A stretch of 64,000 bases of DNA from a marine gamma proteobacterium HTCC2080 (GTDB lineage Bacteria; Pseudomonadota; Gammaproteobacteria; Pseudomonadales; Halieaceae). The position numbers and the translations under genes are program-made. A model generated the notes under the pieces. The model saw only the letters and a list, made by a program, of their open reading frames with translations. It was not told the DNA's origin and ran no database searches. The DNA lies in NCBI GenBank assembly GCA_000169115.1, contig AAVV01000004.1, positions 244,855 through 308,854 of the forward strand, in the 5' to 3' direction. Positions 35,106-45,870 of this stretch are shown here, one piece after another; position 1 is the stretch's first letter, and each line of letters begins with the position of its first letter.

Positions 35106-37076
35106 TTAAAGCGCCACCCCCTCAGCTTTCAGCAGAGTTTCAAGGGGCTCTAGGTGGTGACGGTAATGCTCCCAAACATTAACCGCGCTGCTGTAGATCG
35201 GTTGGCGAACCTGCTCGGAACTGGCGGTGCGAATTGCACGGTCCTTCTCGTAATAGCGTAAACACGCCTCCTCGAAAGGCAAGCCACAGTGGGCCAACAA
35301 ACCCGCCACCTGCGAATCAAGGTCCTTTACCACTTCCTCGTACTGCACGGTCAGTAAGCCACCAGGAAACGCACCATGCCAATGGTCCATAAGACGCAAA
35401 TAATCGGCGTAGTAATGGCCAATCTCCTCAAGGCCGTAGGTAAATTCCTGACCTCGGGCAAAAAGCTGCTTAAAGTTGGCAAAACACGCCGCCATGGGAT
35501 GACGTCGTGCGTCTATGATCGTGGCGTTGGGCAAAATGGCCTTGATCAATCCAATGTGTACCCAGTTATTAGGCAGTTTATCGACAAAATAGGGCTTGTC
35601 CGTCCGGTAAGCCGCCGCTCGATCTAGGTACCTTTGTCCCATAGCCGTGCGCTCGTCGGCAGACAACTCATTGAGGCTGCTGGGGTACAGGCTCTCTTCT
35701 GAGCGCTTGCGGATGCCAGAGATGTCACTAGCGATACGACCAATGAAGGGCAGCTCAGCCGTCGCTTCAACCTGAGAATGACTGGCTAAGATTTGCTCCA
35801 ACAACGTGGATCCCGCCCGGGGCAATCCCAATATAAAAATAGGCGCATTGGAGGGATGCCCGGGGCACTCCAGAAGAGAACTACCGCAATGCTCAATCAT
35901 GGCATCGACGCGCTCTCGGGTTCCCTCAGGTTTATAAGCACTGAACTGCCGCTTTATGGCATTGCCGTCGTCGTAGGCACGAAAGGACGCGTCATAATCG
36001 CCGCGGTCTTCATGGGCTTTACCCAGGGCAAAGGCGAGGTGATATTTGTTGGGGCCGGGACGATCGAGCGCCGCATACTCGTTCTCCATGCTTTCAAGCA
36101 GAGCGTCATCAAACTCCACCGTCTTGAGGTTGGCGAGGCTCCAGTAGGCCTCACCGGCGCCGGACTCCACGGCAATGGCACGACGATAGGCGTCAGCGGC
36201 CTCATCGCCCTTGCCGCCATAGCGCAATGCGTGACCGTAACTGGTAAGAATGCCAGCGTTATCTGGTACTTCCTTGAGCACCTCGGCGTACTGCTCGTGG
36301 GCGTCTTGAAAGCGTCCGGCCATCGCTAGCACTGACGCATACTGAACTTTATGCGTGAGTTTATCGGGTTCCTTAGACCTGAGGTGAGCGCAGGCCTCAA
36401 GCGCTTTGGCAAACTCCTGATGCCGTGCCAAAGCCGTGACAAAATTAGCTCGGGCAATGTGAAAATCTGGGGCCAGCTCTAGGCAGCGCTCCAGCAGGTT
36501 GATGGACTCATCCAGCACGCCCAAATTAATGCCAATCTCCGCCAGTAAACGAATGGCGTCGACATCATGAGGGCGACGTTTTAAGTACTCGCGACAAATG
36601 CCTTCCGCCGCGCCGAGACGCCCGGAACCCACGAGGTCTAGGGCTTTCTGCAATAAAGGGTCTAAGCCCTTTTGGCGAATCATTTGTCGATATGCTTCTG
36701 CCGCTGCGGCGTCATCGCCCTCTGCGGCACAGACTTCATAAAGGTCACGCCATGCTGCGGCGTAATCGGGTTTTAAACCCACGGCGCGCTCAAGGGCCTG
36801 GCGCGCTACACTCAGGCGACCCATGCCTCGCAGGGCAAGACCCAGCTCGTGATGCGCAGATTCTAGTCCAGGATCTACCTCAATCACCTTGCGCAGCAGT
36901 GGCTCTGCCGCCGCAAAATCATTGCAGCGTCGCAGGGCAAAGCCGTGCACCAAAATCAATCGGAAATCATTCGGGTCTAATGCACGGGCCTCAGCACAGA
37001 GGTCCCGGGCGCGTTCTGGCTCATTATTCCGCAGGGCAGCACGTGCCTGCTCAAAAAGTGGCTCAATAGATGACAT
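35106..37076 (-). CDS. TPR-repeat sulfotransferase
   Basis: 656 aa from ATG 37076 (an extension to TTG 37112 is unlikely). Residues 1-380 are tetratricopeptide repeats (for example LRKVIEVDPGLESAHHELG, ALERAVGLKPDYAAAWRDL). The C-terminal part is a sulfotransferase with the 5'-PSB loop FILGLPRAGSTLLEQIL and a 3'-PB-type region near WVHIGLIKAILPNATIIDARR. This fusion is common in marine proteobacteria and probably sulfates a peptide or glycan using PAPS. It follows the TonB receptor on the same strand. Confidence 0.87.
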   Translation of the reverse strand: MSSIEPLFEQARAALRNNEPERARDLCAEARALDPNDFRLILVHGFALRRCNDFAAAEPLLRKVIEVDPGLESAHHELGLALRGMGRLSVARQALERAVGLKPDYAAAWRDLYEVCAAEGDDAAAAEAYRQMIRQKGLDPLLQKALDLVGSGRLGAAEGICREYLKRRPHDVDAIRLLAEIGINLGVLDESINLLERCLELAPDFHIARANFVTALARHQEFAKALEACAHLRSKEPDKLTHKVQYASVLAMAGRFQDAHEQYAEVLKEVPDNAGILTSYGHALRYGGKGDEAADAYRRAIAVESGAGEAYWSLANLKTVEFDDALLESMENEYAALDRPGPNKYHLAFALGKAHEDRGDYDASFRAYDDGNAIKRQFSAYKPEGTRERVDAMIEHCGSSLLECPGHPSNAPIFILGLPRAGSTLLEQILASHSQVEATAELPFIGRIASDISGIRKRSEESLYPSSLNELSADERTAMGQRYLDRAAAYRTDKPYFVDKLPNNWVHIGLIKAILPNATIIDARRHPMAACFANFKQLFARGQEFTYGLEEIGHYYADYLRLMDHWHGAFPGGLLTVQYEEVVKDLDSQVAGLLAHCGLPFEEACLRYYEKDRAIRTASSEQVRQPIYSSAVNVWEHYRHHLEPLETLLKAEGVAL

Positions 37077-37140
37077 AAACGTTGTTTTTAACAGTTGTTT
37101 GGAACACCGCAACGAGTATGCGGTGGACGTCGCACTAACG

Positions 37141-37168
37141 CAAAGGGCGTCTCAAGAGACGCCCTTTG
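37141..37168 (-). terminator. Hairpin between TonB receptor and TPR-sulfotransferase genes
   Basis: A perfect 13-bp inverted repeat (CAAAGGGCGTCTC and its complement, separated by AA) ends 24 bases after the receptor stop. On the minus strand it is followed by only two T, so it is a strong stem with a poor U-tract: either a leaky terminator or an mRNA-stabilising hairpin at the receptor 3' end. Confidence 0.7.
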
Positions 37169-37191
37169 TGGTTTTCATGCATCGCCGTGAC

Positions 37192-39621
37192 TTAGAACGA
37201 TTGACGCCAGCGCACACCAATACTGCGAGGCTGGTTAACCTGCTCACGGGTATCCCAGTTGACCGCGTTAATCCAAACAACGCCACGCTCATCAGTGACG
37301 TTCTGAACATAGACTTCAGCCGTCCAAGTGTCCCTCTGAAGACCCAGCGCAGTGTTCAACACGTCATAGGAGGGCTGCTCCCGCAATTCGTTCTGCGCTG
37401 AGCCACCATCGAATAATGTGTTGGTCGACTTACCGGTGTACATGTAAGACGCCTGCACAAACCAGTCCTGCATAAAGTCGTAGCGGGTTGTCAGGTTGAA
37501 CTTCACGTCGGGAACCCGCGGCAGATCAGTGCCTGAGGCGGCATCGGGTTCTGGGCTGCTGGGATTACGTCGGTAATCTGAAGTCAGGGTTGAGTCGAGG
37601 AAACTCGCCGCGCCCGTGATACTCCAGTTATCGGTAATCATGGCCGCGAAATCAAACTCAAAGCCGTTGCTCTCTGCATTACCCACGTTATACGTCAAAG
37701 TAATTGGCGAGATTGACGTATCGAGACGCGAGAACTGGAAGTCTTCCCAGTCTTGCCAGAACGCCGCAGCATTCAAGCGGAGTCGACCGTCAAAGAGCTC
37801 AGATTTAAAGCCAACCTCAACAGCGGTCAGGAAGTCTGATGTGAATTCACAACCGATATTGATCGAGCCCTGACCGGGAAGGCCATCGGGGATACGCGTC
37901 TGACAGAAACGGTTCAGACCACCGGGTCTGTAACCCTCACCCCAGGTGGTATATAGCATGATGTCGTCGGTCACCTGCCAATCGGCAGCAATACGATACA
38001 CCTCATCTTTGCTCTCGGTCACACGACTGTCTGGCGCACAAGAATCGCCGTAGTTACTGGCTGGGCGATCTCCCTGCGGGCCAAAGCCGCCGCAAGGCCA
38101 AAACACCGTGCCAGAGAAACCGTCGAGCGAGCTCTCGTAGTCAAATTGCCGCGCACTACCCGTCAGCGTTAAGCGGTCGGTAATATCAAAGGACACCTCA
38201 CCAAAAATGGCTGTCTCTTCATAGAGCCGCTCAAAGTCGGTAGTCCAATAAATGTCGGGGGCATCAACGGCCGCCTGTGGCGTTTCTGCCAATCCCAGCA
38301 CGTGCCACTCGTAGTCGTTCGTGCCCTCTACGTCGACATAGTAGAAACCCGCCATATAACGGAAACGCTTGTCGGGGTCTGACGCGTAGCGAATCTCAAA
38401 GGTCTGACGTCCCTGATTACTTTCCTGTGTGAACTGCTCGCGCGGATCGCCACAAGTTCCGAAGTAACTGACGTAACAGTTGTAATAGGGATCAACAAAG
38501 CCCTGAGACACGTAGTAATCGCTGTACAGCGAGTAATCGGCGTACACCTCAATATCGCGATCAAGGTCGGCTGCTGTGGCAGTTAATGTGCCGCCAAAGA
38601 GCTCGCCTTCAATTTTTGCTGAGAACTGGGTCCACTTGTCGGTCATGGACTCGGGCAACAACTGCATAACCTGTAGATCGCCAATAGTGGGGTCGTGATC
38701 CCAAACACCCTCACGATCAAGGTCCTGCATCATCGCAGTGGCGGTAAAGGTCCAAGAGTCATTCAGGTCAACCCTAAGCGCCGCACGGCCACCATAAGTT
38801 GTCGCTTCGTTGAAATTCTCCTTGGCAATATCGGCGTTACTCGCCGTAAAGTCTGAGGCAATGTCTCTCAGAGGGCTGCCCTCGGGAAGACCCGCGCGAA
38901 TGTAACCACGCTTGAAGGTATGGGAGCCTTGAACGTTGTCGATATAGCCGCCGTCGTGCTTGTAATATCCCATGACTCTCAAAGCGGCACGCTCACCGAT
39001 GGGAATGTTCACGAAGCCTTCGGCGCGATAACTTGGGTCACCGCTCTTAACCTGGCTGGTATCAAGACTGTAACCGCCCGAAAATTCACCGAGTTCGGGC
39101 TGGTTAGTGATGATACGCATTGCACCTGACTGGGCGTTGGCACCAAAGGTTGTGCCCTGAGGGCCCGCCAATACTTCAATACGGTTGACGTCATAAATGT
39201 GCGGGTTGAGGTAGTTACCCACCAACGTCACTGGCTGTTCATCAAGGTAGACAGCAACACTGGGGTTCGCGCCCAGGGTGCTCTCGCCACCACTCGATAC
39301 GCCGCGAATATAGATATTGCCCGAACCTGGACCCAAAGTGACGTAGCTGACGTTGGGCAGCATCATCAGATAATCTTCCATATCTGTGATGTTGAGGTCC
39401 TGAAGCTGGGTCTCCCCCAGCACCGATACGCTCATCGGTACTTCTTGAACGCTTTCCGCACGACGTGTCGCTGTGACAACAACTTCCTCGATCTGTGCTT
39501 GAGCCACGCCCGGAATGGCGACTCCAGCCACACCTACGGCACCACAGGCAGCAGCAACAGCTAGCGCGAGTGGGCGATTAGTACGCCGTGAATGGGATAG
39601 ATACTGATTGGTAGCTTTCAT
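37192..39621 (-). CDS. TonB-dependent outer-membrane receptor
   Basis: 809 aa from ATG 39621, with GGGGGA 9 bases upstream. Signal peptide with ALAVAAACGAVGVAGVA ending at VAQA, TonB-box-like IEEVVVTATRR, plug domain (VPMSVSVLGETQLQDLNI, YIRGVSSGGE) and a 22-strand barrel ending in the outer-membrane C-terminal Phe (RWRQSF). The late motif region GYRPGGLNRFC is typical of marine receptors for complex organic substrates rather than siderophores. Substrate unknown; neighbouring sulfotransferase and FAD oxidoreductase do not settle it. Confidence 0.92.
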   Translation of the reverse strand: MKATNQYLSHSRRTNRPLALAVAAACGAVGVAGVAIPGVAQAQIEEVVVTATRRAESVQEVPMSVSVLGETQLQDLNITDMEDYLMMLPNVSYVTLGPGSGNIYIRGVSSGGESTLGANPSVAVYLDEQPVTLVGNYLNPHIYDVNRIEVLAGPQGTTFGANAQSGAMRIITNQPELGEFSGGYSLDTSQVKSGDPSYRAEGFVNIPIGERAALRVMGYYKHDGGYIDNVQGSHTFKRGYIRAGLPEGSPLRDIASDFTASNADIAKENFNEATTYGGRAALRVDLNDSWTFTATAMMQDLDREGVWDHDPTIGDLQVMQLLPESMTDKWTQFSAKIEGELFGGTLTATAADLDRDIEVYADYSLYSDYYVSQGFVDPYYNCYVSYFGTCGDPREQFTQESNQGRQTFEIRYASDPDKRFRYMAGFYYVDVEGTNDYEWHVLGLAETPQAAVDAPDIYWTTDFERLYEETAIFGEVSFDITDRLTLTGSARQFDYESSLDGFSGTVFWPCGGFGPQGDRPASNYGDSCAPDSRVTESKDEVYRIAADWQVTDDIMLYTTWGEGYRPGGLNRFCQTRIPDGLPGQGSINIGCEFTSDFLTAVEVGFKSELFDGRLRLNAAAFWQDWEDFQFSRLDTSISPITLTYNVGNAESNGFEFDFAAMITDNWSITGAASFLDSTLTSDYRRNPSSPEPDAASGTDLPRVPDVKFNLTTRYDFMQDWFVQASYMYTGKSTNTLFDGGSAQNELREQPSYDVLNTALGLQRDTWTAEVYVQNVTDERGVVWINAVNWDTREQVNQPRSIGVRWRQSF

Positions 39622-39920
39622 ATTTTGTGGTCCCCCTTGGGCCAGAAGCAACATTTACAACCTGCTCTGACACACCTCGATTCGACCCATATAAATGAGC
39701 CATTTAATTCTTGTATTAGTTTTGTCTATTTATAACGCGATTGTCGCCCACAAATCAAATACTGGGCGCCTTTGCTAAATCGCTGTAAACATGAATCTGC
39801 GTTTGAAAATTGCCCTGTCATCCTAGACGCAAATTTATGCCCCGAAACCGCTAAAAATTGTAGGATGCCCAAACCAAAAGCTGCTACTGCAACGCGCTGC
39901 AAAAGCCCACAGGAGACGCC
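39622..39920. other. Divergent promoter region
   Basis: About 300 bases between the TonB receptor (minus) and the FAD oxidoreductase (plus). AT-rich near 39690-39740, as expected for promoters. No gene, repeat or hairpin of note. Confidence 0.4.
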
Positions 39921-41279
39921 ATGCACATTGAAGAACCCGCCAAGACCTTGCCAGTGATTCATCAAACCGACGTCCTAGTGGTGGGGTCAGGGCCGGGAGG
40001 CTTGGCGGCAGCCATTGCGGCGGCACGGTGTGGCGTTGAGGTGACTCTTTTGGAGCGCTTTGGGTGCTTCGGCGGAAACATCACCGCCGTCGGCGTTGAG
40101 GGCTTTGCCTGGTATCGCCACGAACAGACTATAGACAGTGAAGGTCTGGGTATTGAATTTGAGCAACGTGCCGTCAGTGCCGGTGCAGCGGTAGAAGAGC
40201 CGCAATCTAATAGCCATGCTATTGATGGCGAGGCTTTTAAGTGGGTCGCCGACACATTGGTATCCGAGGCGGGCATCACACCCATGCTTCATCGCATGTT
40301 TGTTGCACCCATTATGGAAGGCGACTGCATTGTGGGCGTCATTGTCGAAAGTAAGGCAGGGCGGGAGGCGATTCTTGCCAAGCGCATTATTGATGCCACT
40401 GGGGATGCCGACGTCACCCACCGCGCTGGTGCAACCACCCTTAAACAAGCTCCAGAGGACATGATTGGGACGTCGGTAATGTTCTCAATGTCAGGGGTCA
40501 ACAAACAGCGCTTTATTGAACAGGTAAAGGCCGACCCCCAGACCTATCGGGATTGGGCTTATGGCCAGTGGACGGTGGAAACGACGGGGAAAGAAGACGA
40601 GATGTTTTCGCCGTTTTTACGCAAGCCCTTTGAACAGGCCCGAGAAGCCGGACTAATTCCTGCCAATCTCGACACCATCGCTGGCACTTGGGGCGCCATT
40701 TACGACAGTGGCGACCTCACCTATCTCAACCTGGTTCACCTGCTAGGCTATGACGGCACCAACCCCGACGACCTCACCCGCGGCGAGATGGAGGGTCGGG
40801 AACAAGCGATGATGGCGATTGAGGCACTGAAGCAATTCATGCCCGGCTGCGAAGGTGCCAAGCTGCGCAACTTTGGCATGACCCTGGGCATCCGAGATAC
40901 GCGCAAGATTGATGCCCACTACAACATGACCGAGCACGATGTGCGCGAGCAGGGGCGCTTTGACGACAGTATTGGCATATTCCCCGAGTTCATTGACGGC
41001 TATGGCATTCTCATACTGCCCACGACCGGACGCTACTTTCAGATTCCCTACAGGACCCTGCTACCCGATAGGGTCAAACATCTGATCTGCGCGGGCCGCA
41101 TTACCGGGGGCGACCGCGTGAGTCATGCGGCCACTCGCAATATGATGTGTTGTACGGTGACAGGGCAAGGTGCAGGCGTTGCCGCCGCCCTGTCGGTAAA
41201 GGAAAACCGTGACTTCTCTGAGCTATCTGTTGGTGCACTGCAAAAAGAGCTACTAAGGCAGGAAGTTCGCATTCATTAA
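39921..41279 (+). CDS. FAD-dependent oxidoreductase (FAD_oxidored type)
   Basis: 452 aa. Dinucleotide fold VLVVGSGPGGLAAAIAAARCG near residue 18, then LLERFGCFGGNITAVGVEGFAW, AKRIIDATGDADVTHRAGA, GMTLGIRDTRKID, and a C-terminal CAGRITGGDRVSHAATRNM FAD-binding block. This is the PF12831-like group, which acts on varied organic substrates. Stand-alone, divergent from the TonB receptor; co-regulation is possible. Confidence 0.82.
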   Translation: MHIEEPAKTLPVIHQTDVLVVGSGPGGLAAAIAAARCGVEVTLLERFGCFGGNITAVGVEGFAWYRHEQTIDSEGLGIEFEQRAVSAGAAVEEPQSNSHAIDGEAFKWVADTLVSEAGITPMLHRMFVAPIMEGDCIVGVIVESKAGREAILAKRIIDATGDADVTHRAGATTLKQAPEDMIGTSVMFSMSGVNKQRFIEQVKADPQTYRDWAYGQWTVETTGKEDEMFSPFLRKPFEQAREAGLIPANLDTIAGTWGAIYDSGDLTYLNLVHLLGYDGTNPDDLTRGEMEGREQAMMAIEALKQFMPGCEGAKLRNFGMTLGIRDTRKIDAHYNMTEHDVREQGRFDDSIGIFPEFIDGYGILILPTTGRYFQIPYRTLLPDRVKHLICAGRITGGDRVSHAATRNMMCCTVTGQGAGVAAALSVKENRDFSELSVGALQKELLRQEVRIH

Positions 41280-41558
41280 ATCGTAAGTCTGCAACAGGCT
41301 TTCAACCCCAAGGGGCTAACTTAGCAAGCCCGGTAGGTGACAAACATTGCATGACAATGGACAAGCTACCGTGTCCATGTGTTGAGGCAAAAGCACCTTA
41401 GGCGCTAACCCTCTTGTTGAGATTCACTTAACAGCTGGTACACAGTTGCATCTACTCTGATAAATATTAGGCCAAGGTCTGAAGCACAGTGTACCCTCTG
41501 CCAATAAAAGCATCGGTCTGTCGCCCAGCCAAGGCCCCAGCACTTCAGGATCAAAACT

Positions 41559-42848
41559 ATGATGAAAAGCCGTCACCGCGTGTTTAGCGCAGCAATGGGT
41601 TGCGTTCTTTTACTGTGTACCAAGGTCAGCGCAGACATTCCAACTGAACGCATCGAGCAAGCAGGCTTTGCCCCGGAGCGGCTGCAGAAAATCAATGAAT
41701 TTGTGCAGCGAGATATTGAGGCCGGAAGAGTCTCAGGTGCCGTCACGCTGGTGGCCCGCCACGGTCAATTGGTGCATTTTTCCGCTCAAGGCAACTTTGG
41801 TAGTGATGATGCACGACCGCTTCAAGAAGATACCTTGTTTCGAATTTATTCCATGACCAAACCCATCACCACGGTAGCGGCGATGATGCTTTACGAAGCC
41901 GGCGCATTTCACCTGAGTGACCCGGTCAGCCGCTATCTGCCAGAGTTTGAATCGGTTCAGCTGCTTCGCGATGGCAAATTAGTCGCACCCCAAAGGCCTG
42001 TGACGATAGGGCAGCTAATGACCCATACAGCGGGACTCTCCTATGGCTGGCACCCTAACGACCCCGTAGATCAGGCCTATGCAAAAGCCGACCTAATCAA
42101 CAGCACTAGCAGCGATGACTTTATTCAGCGTCTGTCAGGCCTACCCTTACGCTTTGAGCCCGGAAGTCGCTATCACTACAGTGTTGCCACCGATGTTTTG
42201 GGTGTACTCGTCGAGCGTTTATCCGGCATGAGCCTCGAAGCCTTTTTTCAAACCCGAATTTTTGCACCCTTGGGCATGACGGATACCTTTTTCAATGTAC
42301 CCAGCGACAAGCTTGATCGCTTTGCACCCAATCACTATTGGAATGCCCAACTAGGCGCGATTGCACCGATACCCGAAGCATCGGCACAACCTTTTACCGG
42401 TGTTACCACTTTTTCTGGTGGGGGTGGCTTGGTATCTACCGCGCGAGATTATTGGGCTTTTTGTGAAATGCTTCGCCGGGGTGGCAGCTATAACGGCGCA
42501 CGAATATTAGGCCCCAAAACCGTGCAATTTATGACCGCAGATCACCTCACTCCGGAGGTCCGTCATCGCGGAGTCGGTGAATACCCCGACTCTCACTTAT
42601 ACCCCGGCCAGTCTGCGGGATTGGGGTTTGGTGTCATTACCGATCCCGGACAAACCGGCGTCATTTCATCTAAAGGCGCTTATTCCTGGGGCGGCGCCGC
42701 CAATACGAAATTCTGGATCGACCCTGAGGAAGATCTGATCGTTATTCTGATGACCCAAGTGATGGGTGCGCCCTATGGCGATGCCTTGCGCTTTGATTTG
42801 AAGGTAGCCACCTACCAAGCCCTAACTCGACTGGGAACTTCGCCCTAA
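41559..42848 (+). CDS. Exported beta-lactamase-fold serine hydrolase
   Basis: 429 aa with signal peptide (AAMGCVLLLCTKVSA). SxxK motif YSMTKPITTVAAM near residue 105, Tyr motif YHYSVATDVLGVL near 208, and SWGGAANTKFWID near 380 in the place of the third motif. These are class C beta-lactamase-related esterases (family S12). Second such gene in the window, not closely similar to the one at 30965. Confidence 0.85.
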   Translation: MMKSRHRVFSAAMGCVLLLCTKVSADIPTERIEQAGFAPERLQKINEFVQRDIEAGRVSGAVTLVARHGQLVHFSAQGNFGSDDARPLQEDTLFRIYSMTKPITTVAAMMLYEAGAFHLSDPVSRYLPEFESVQLLRDGKLVAPQRPVTIGQLMTHTAGLSYGWHPNDPVDQAYAKADLINSTSSDDFIQRLSGLPLRFEPGSRYHYSVATDVLGVLVERLSGMSLEAFFQTRIFAPLGMTDTFFNVPSDKLDRFAPNHYWNAQLGAIAPIPEASAQPFTGVTTFSGGGGLVSTARDYWAFCEMLRRGGSYNGARILGPKTVQFMTADHLTPEVRHRGVGEYPDSHLYPGQSAGLGFGVITDPGQTGVISSKGAYSWGGAANTKFWIDPEEDLIVILMTQVMGAPYGDALRFDLKVATYQALTRLGTSP

Positions 42849-42851
42849 AGC

Positions 42852-43973
42852 TTAAGCCCGCAGCTGCGCCCTATGCCGATAGACGAGGGCGTATACCGCG
42901 GCATAAATAGCAATAACCAGCAGGCCCACCCACTCAATCTTGAAGGGTGTGAACTGAAAAGACAGCACCAGCGCAAAAAGAATAAACCAGTTAAGTGCCA
43001 CGTAGCGCCCGACCCCCAGACGCTCTACGGTTAAACCAATATTTTGAGTGTACAAGCGCGTTAATGAGTCTAACGAGTTCACGACGAACAACACGCCCAC
43101 TGAGATCATTGCCCAGCTTAAGCCCCCGGTAACATTTAGGCCCTGTGTGAAGTAGCCGTACAAAACCGCAAACCACAAAGCGATCGGTATCGAGGGAACT
43201 ACTAATAAAGCCAGCAGCAACTGCCAGGCGGTTAGCCCCCCTACAAATCGCGATACGAATTGCCCAATCATAATGCTCCAGGCAAACCACCAGAACAGAT
43301 AAAACGCGTGGTAATCGTTGAGGGGCAGCACGAAACGGTGAATCTGCCCAAAATAATCGCCCAAACCTGCTAAGGACTCGCCCAGTCCAGCAAAACCCAT
43401 ATCTGAAGCCATGAAAGCGCCGGCAATGAGCAGAAAAAACAGCGCGGTTGAACTCAGGCTAAGCGCTTTAACAAAGCGCAAATGGGTGCTCGACAGCACC
43501 GCCAGCAAGACCACCAACGCCACCCCACCAAAGCGCAGGGCGTCTGAGATACCCGCCACGTAGTCGGGAAGGTAATGGAGGAACAAGTAACCAGTAAACG
43601 CGCAGGTGCCAATAATGCAAAAGTTATTGGCTAGTTTAATCACAGGTATCTCAAACAGCTTTAGCTTTGGCTCGACCACACAAAAATAAAAGGTCGTTAA
43701 AAAATAGAATCCCCAAACCAAAAATCCCCAGAAACCAAACTCTAGGGCAAGAGGATTAGCAAAGGCATACTCGGGATCTGCGGCAAAAGACTGGAAATCG
43801 ACCAGCGGGAACATAATCAGCCCAACGTCTAGTCCCGAAGTGAAAAGAATCGCCAAGAAGGTAACCAACGGTACCGGCACACTGCCCTCAATCGTGACAT
43901 TACGATACCTGAGTACTAGAAATAGCGAGGTTAGCGTCGTGACGATGATCGCTGTCGACAAAATAAAATTCAT
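42852..43973 (-). CDS. Short BCCT-like membrane protein
   Basis: 373 aa, about ten hydrophobic helices. The helix AFYLFWWFAWSIMIGQFVSRF followed by GGLT corresponds to the Trp-rich TM8 signature of betaine/choline/carnitine transporters, and EFGFWGFLVWGFYFL to an early conserved helix, but the protein is over 100 residues shorter than typical BCCT carriers (compare the 510-aa one at 58325) and much of the rest is diverged. It follows the BetA-like gene by 15 bases on the same strand, so a role with choline or a related amine is likely. ATG 43973 preferred to TTG 43979. Confidence 0.65.
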   Translation of the reverse strand: MNFILSTAIIVTTLTSLFLVLRYRNVTIEGSVPVPLVTFLAILFTSGLDVGLIMFPLVDFQSFAADPEYAFANPLALEFGFWGFLVWGFYFLTTFYFCVVEPKLKLFEIPVIKLANNFCIIGTCAFTGYLFLHYLPDYVAGISDALRFGGVALVVLLAVLSSTHLRFVKALSLSSTALFFLLIAGAFMASDMGFAGLGESLAGLGDYFGQIHRFVLPLNDYHAFYLFWWFAWSIMIGQFVSRFVGGLTAWQLLLALLVVPSIPIALWFAVLYGYFTQGLNVTGGLSWAMISVGVLFVVNSLDSLTRLYTQNIGLTVERLGVGRYVALNWFILFALVLSFQFTPFKIEWVGLLVIAIYAAVYALVYRHRAQLRA

Positions 43974-43988
43974 GGTCAATGGCCTCTA

Positions 43989-45692
43989 TCAGATCGCAGG
44001 CGGTGGCCCCACCGGAACGGGGCGCAAAGGTTGCCCCACGCGCTGCAGTGCCTGCCAATTAGGTGCCTCCCAAACTCTAGCTTCCTGGCGCTCGGGGGCT
44101 CTATTACGTATCAAGTCAGCCGCACGCTCGGCCACCATAATCGTCGGTGCGTTGAGATTGCCATTGGGAATGATTGGGAAAATTGATGAATCGACAACCC
44201 GCAGACCTTGTAAACCACGGACGCGACATTGTGGGTCTACAACGGCGCCAATGTCTCTGGCCGCCCCCATGCGACAAGAGCACGACGGGTGATAGGCCGT
44301 TTCAACATTGGTCCGCACCCAGGCATCAATCGCGGCATCGTCGGCCAGATCAATCGCGGGTTGAATTTCCTCGGCGCGATAAGCATCAAGCGCCGGCTGT
44401 TGCAGTATTTCTCGGGTCAAACGCAAACAATTTCGCCAATCCTGTCGATCCTGCTCCGTTGCCAAATAATTAAATAAAATTTCCGGTTCATCTCCCGGGT
44501 CGGGCCCAGTGATACGAACATGTCCTCGGCTTTCGGGCTTGTTGGGGCCGACATGAACCTGAAAACCGTGGCCATCAAAAGCTGCTCGTCCGTCGTAGCG
44601 AATCGCCGCAGGCATAAAGTGGTACTGAATGTCGGGTGCAGATAATCCAGCACGAGAACGGATAAAACCACAGGACTCAAAATGATTGGTAGCGCCAAGG
44701 CCCGACTTTGTCAGTATCCAACGCACACCAATACGCAATTTGGAGAACCAGTCGAGGTGCCCATTCACCGTGATCGGTTGACGACAGCGATATTGGAAAT
44801 ACACCTCGAGATGATCTTGCAAATTTTCCCCCACCCCCGGCAAATCGTGAAGTACTTCGACCCCCGCAGCCTTGAGCACCGCCGACGGACCAATGCCAGA
44901 GCGTTGCAGCAACAGCGGCGATCCGACCGAGCCAGCACTGACTACCACCTCACGTCGTGCCGACACGGTTATCGATTGGCCCTTGCGACGATACTGCACC
45001 CCCGTTACCCGACTACCTGATACCACAACGCGCTCAACTTCAGCGCAGGTTACCAGCGTTAGGTTTGGCCGCTTACGCGCGGGTTTAAGGTAAGCCAAAT
45101 CCGTTGAGCAGCGCTCCCCGTGACGAACGGTCATATGCATGGGGCCAAAACCCTCCTGACGAAAACCGTTGTAATCCGAGGTGCTGCCATAGCCCGCATC
45201 GCAACCCGCGTCGACAAAGGCCTGATAAAGCGGGTTACGCATGCGATTGCCGTTGCAAGTATCAACGGGGCCGTCACCGCCACGGTACTCATCAGCCCCT
45301 GACATCCAGCGCTCTGCTCGTCGGAAATACGGCAGGCAGTCGGCGTAGCTCCAGCCTTCGGCACCCTGCTCGACCCAACTGTCGAAATCTTCCGCATGAC
45401 CTCGCACGTAAACCATGCCATTGATCGCTGAAGAGCCGCCTAATACTTTGCCCCGGGCGCAATCCATTTTACGACCGTCCAGACCGGGCTCTGGCTCGCC
45501 CCAGTAGCCCCAATTGAAACGGGGCGTATTCATAGGAATCGACAGCGCTGTAGGCATTCGGATAAAAAGACTTCTATCGTCCTTCCCCGCCTCGATCAGG
45601 AGCACCGAATGCTGCCCATCTTCAGTCAAACGATTGGCCAATACACAGCCCGCTGAGCCAGCGCCCACGATAATGTAGTCAAACTCGGTCAA
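43989..45692 (-). CDS. betA: GMC oxidoreductase, choline dehydrogenase-like
   Basis: 567 aa, close to E. coli BetA. FAD fold [88 protein letters not shown] and the catalytic His in [13 protein letters not shown]. BetA oxidises choline to betaine aldehyde and on to betaine. The start codon is TTG 45692 with AGGA close by. betB and betI are not adjacent. Other GMC substrates are possible but the choline-type motifs and the BCCT-like neighbour support this call. Confidence 0.78.
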   Translation of the reverse strand: MTEFDYIIVGAGSAGCVLANRLTEDGQHSVLLIEAGKDDRSLFIRMPTALSIPMNTPRFNWGYWGEPEPGLDGRKMDCARGKVLGGSSAINGMVYVRGHAEDFDSWVEQGAEGWSYADCLPYFRRAERWMSGADEYRGGDGPVDTCNGNRMRNPLYQAFVDAGCDAGYGSTSDYNGFRQEGFGPMHMTVRHGERCSTDLAYLKPARKRPNLTLVTCAEVERVVVSGSRVTGVQYRRKGQSITVSARREVVVSAGSVGSPLLLQRSGIGPSAVLKAAGVEVLHDLPGVGENLQDHLEVYFQYRCRQPITVNGHLDWFSKLRIGVRWILTKSGLGATNHFESCGFIRSRAGLSAPDIQYHFMPAAIRYDGRAAFDGHGFQVHVGPNKPESRGHVRITGPDPGDEPEILFNYLATEQDRQDWRNCLRLTREILQQPALDAYRAEEIQPAIDLADDAAIDAWVRTNVETAYHPSCSCRMGAARDIGAVVDPQCRVRGLQGLRVVDSSIFPIIPNGNLNAPTIMVAERAADLIRNRAPERQEARVWEAPNWQALQRVGQPLRPVPVGPPPAI

Positions 45693-45870
45693 TGCTGTCC
45701 TGCTCCGTCTCGAGGTTGCCGGAGCGAAAATCTCAACGCGGCAACCCGTTTCATTTTATTGTTGACCCCGGGCAAGCCCCGTTTTATCCGGCGCTATCTG
45801 AGAGCCACCGCCCGCCTCGGCGGCTAGTACTTTGACCCTTGCTGGCACGCCAGCTTAATACAGAATGCCA

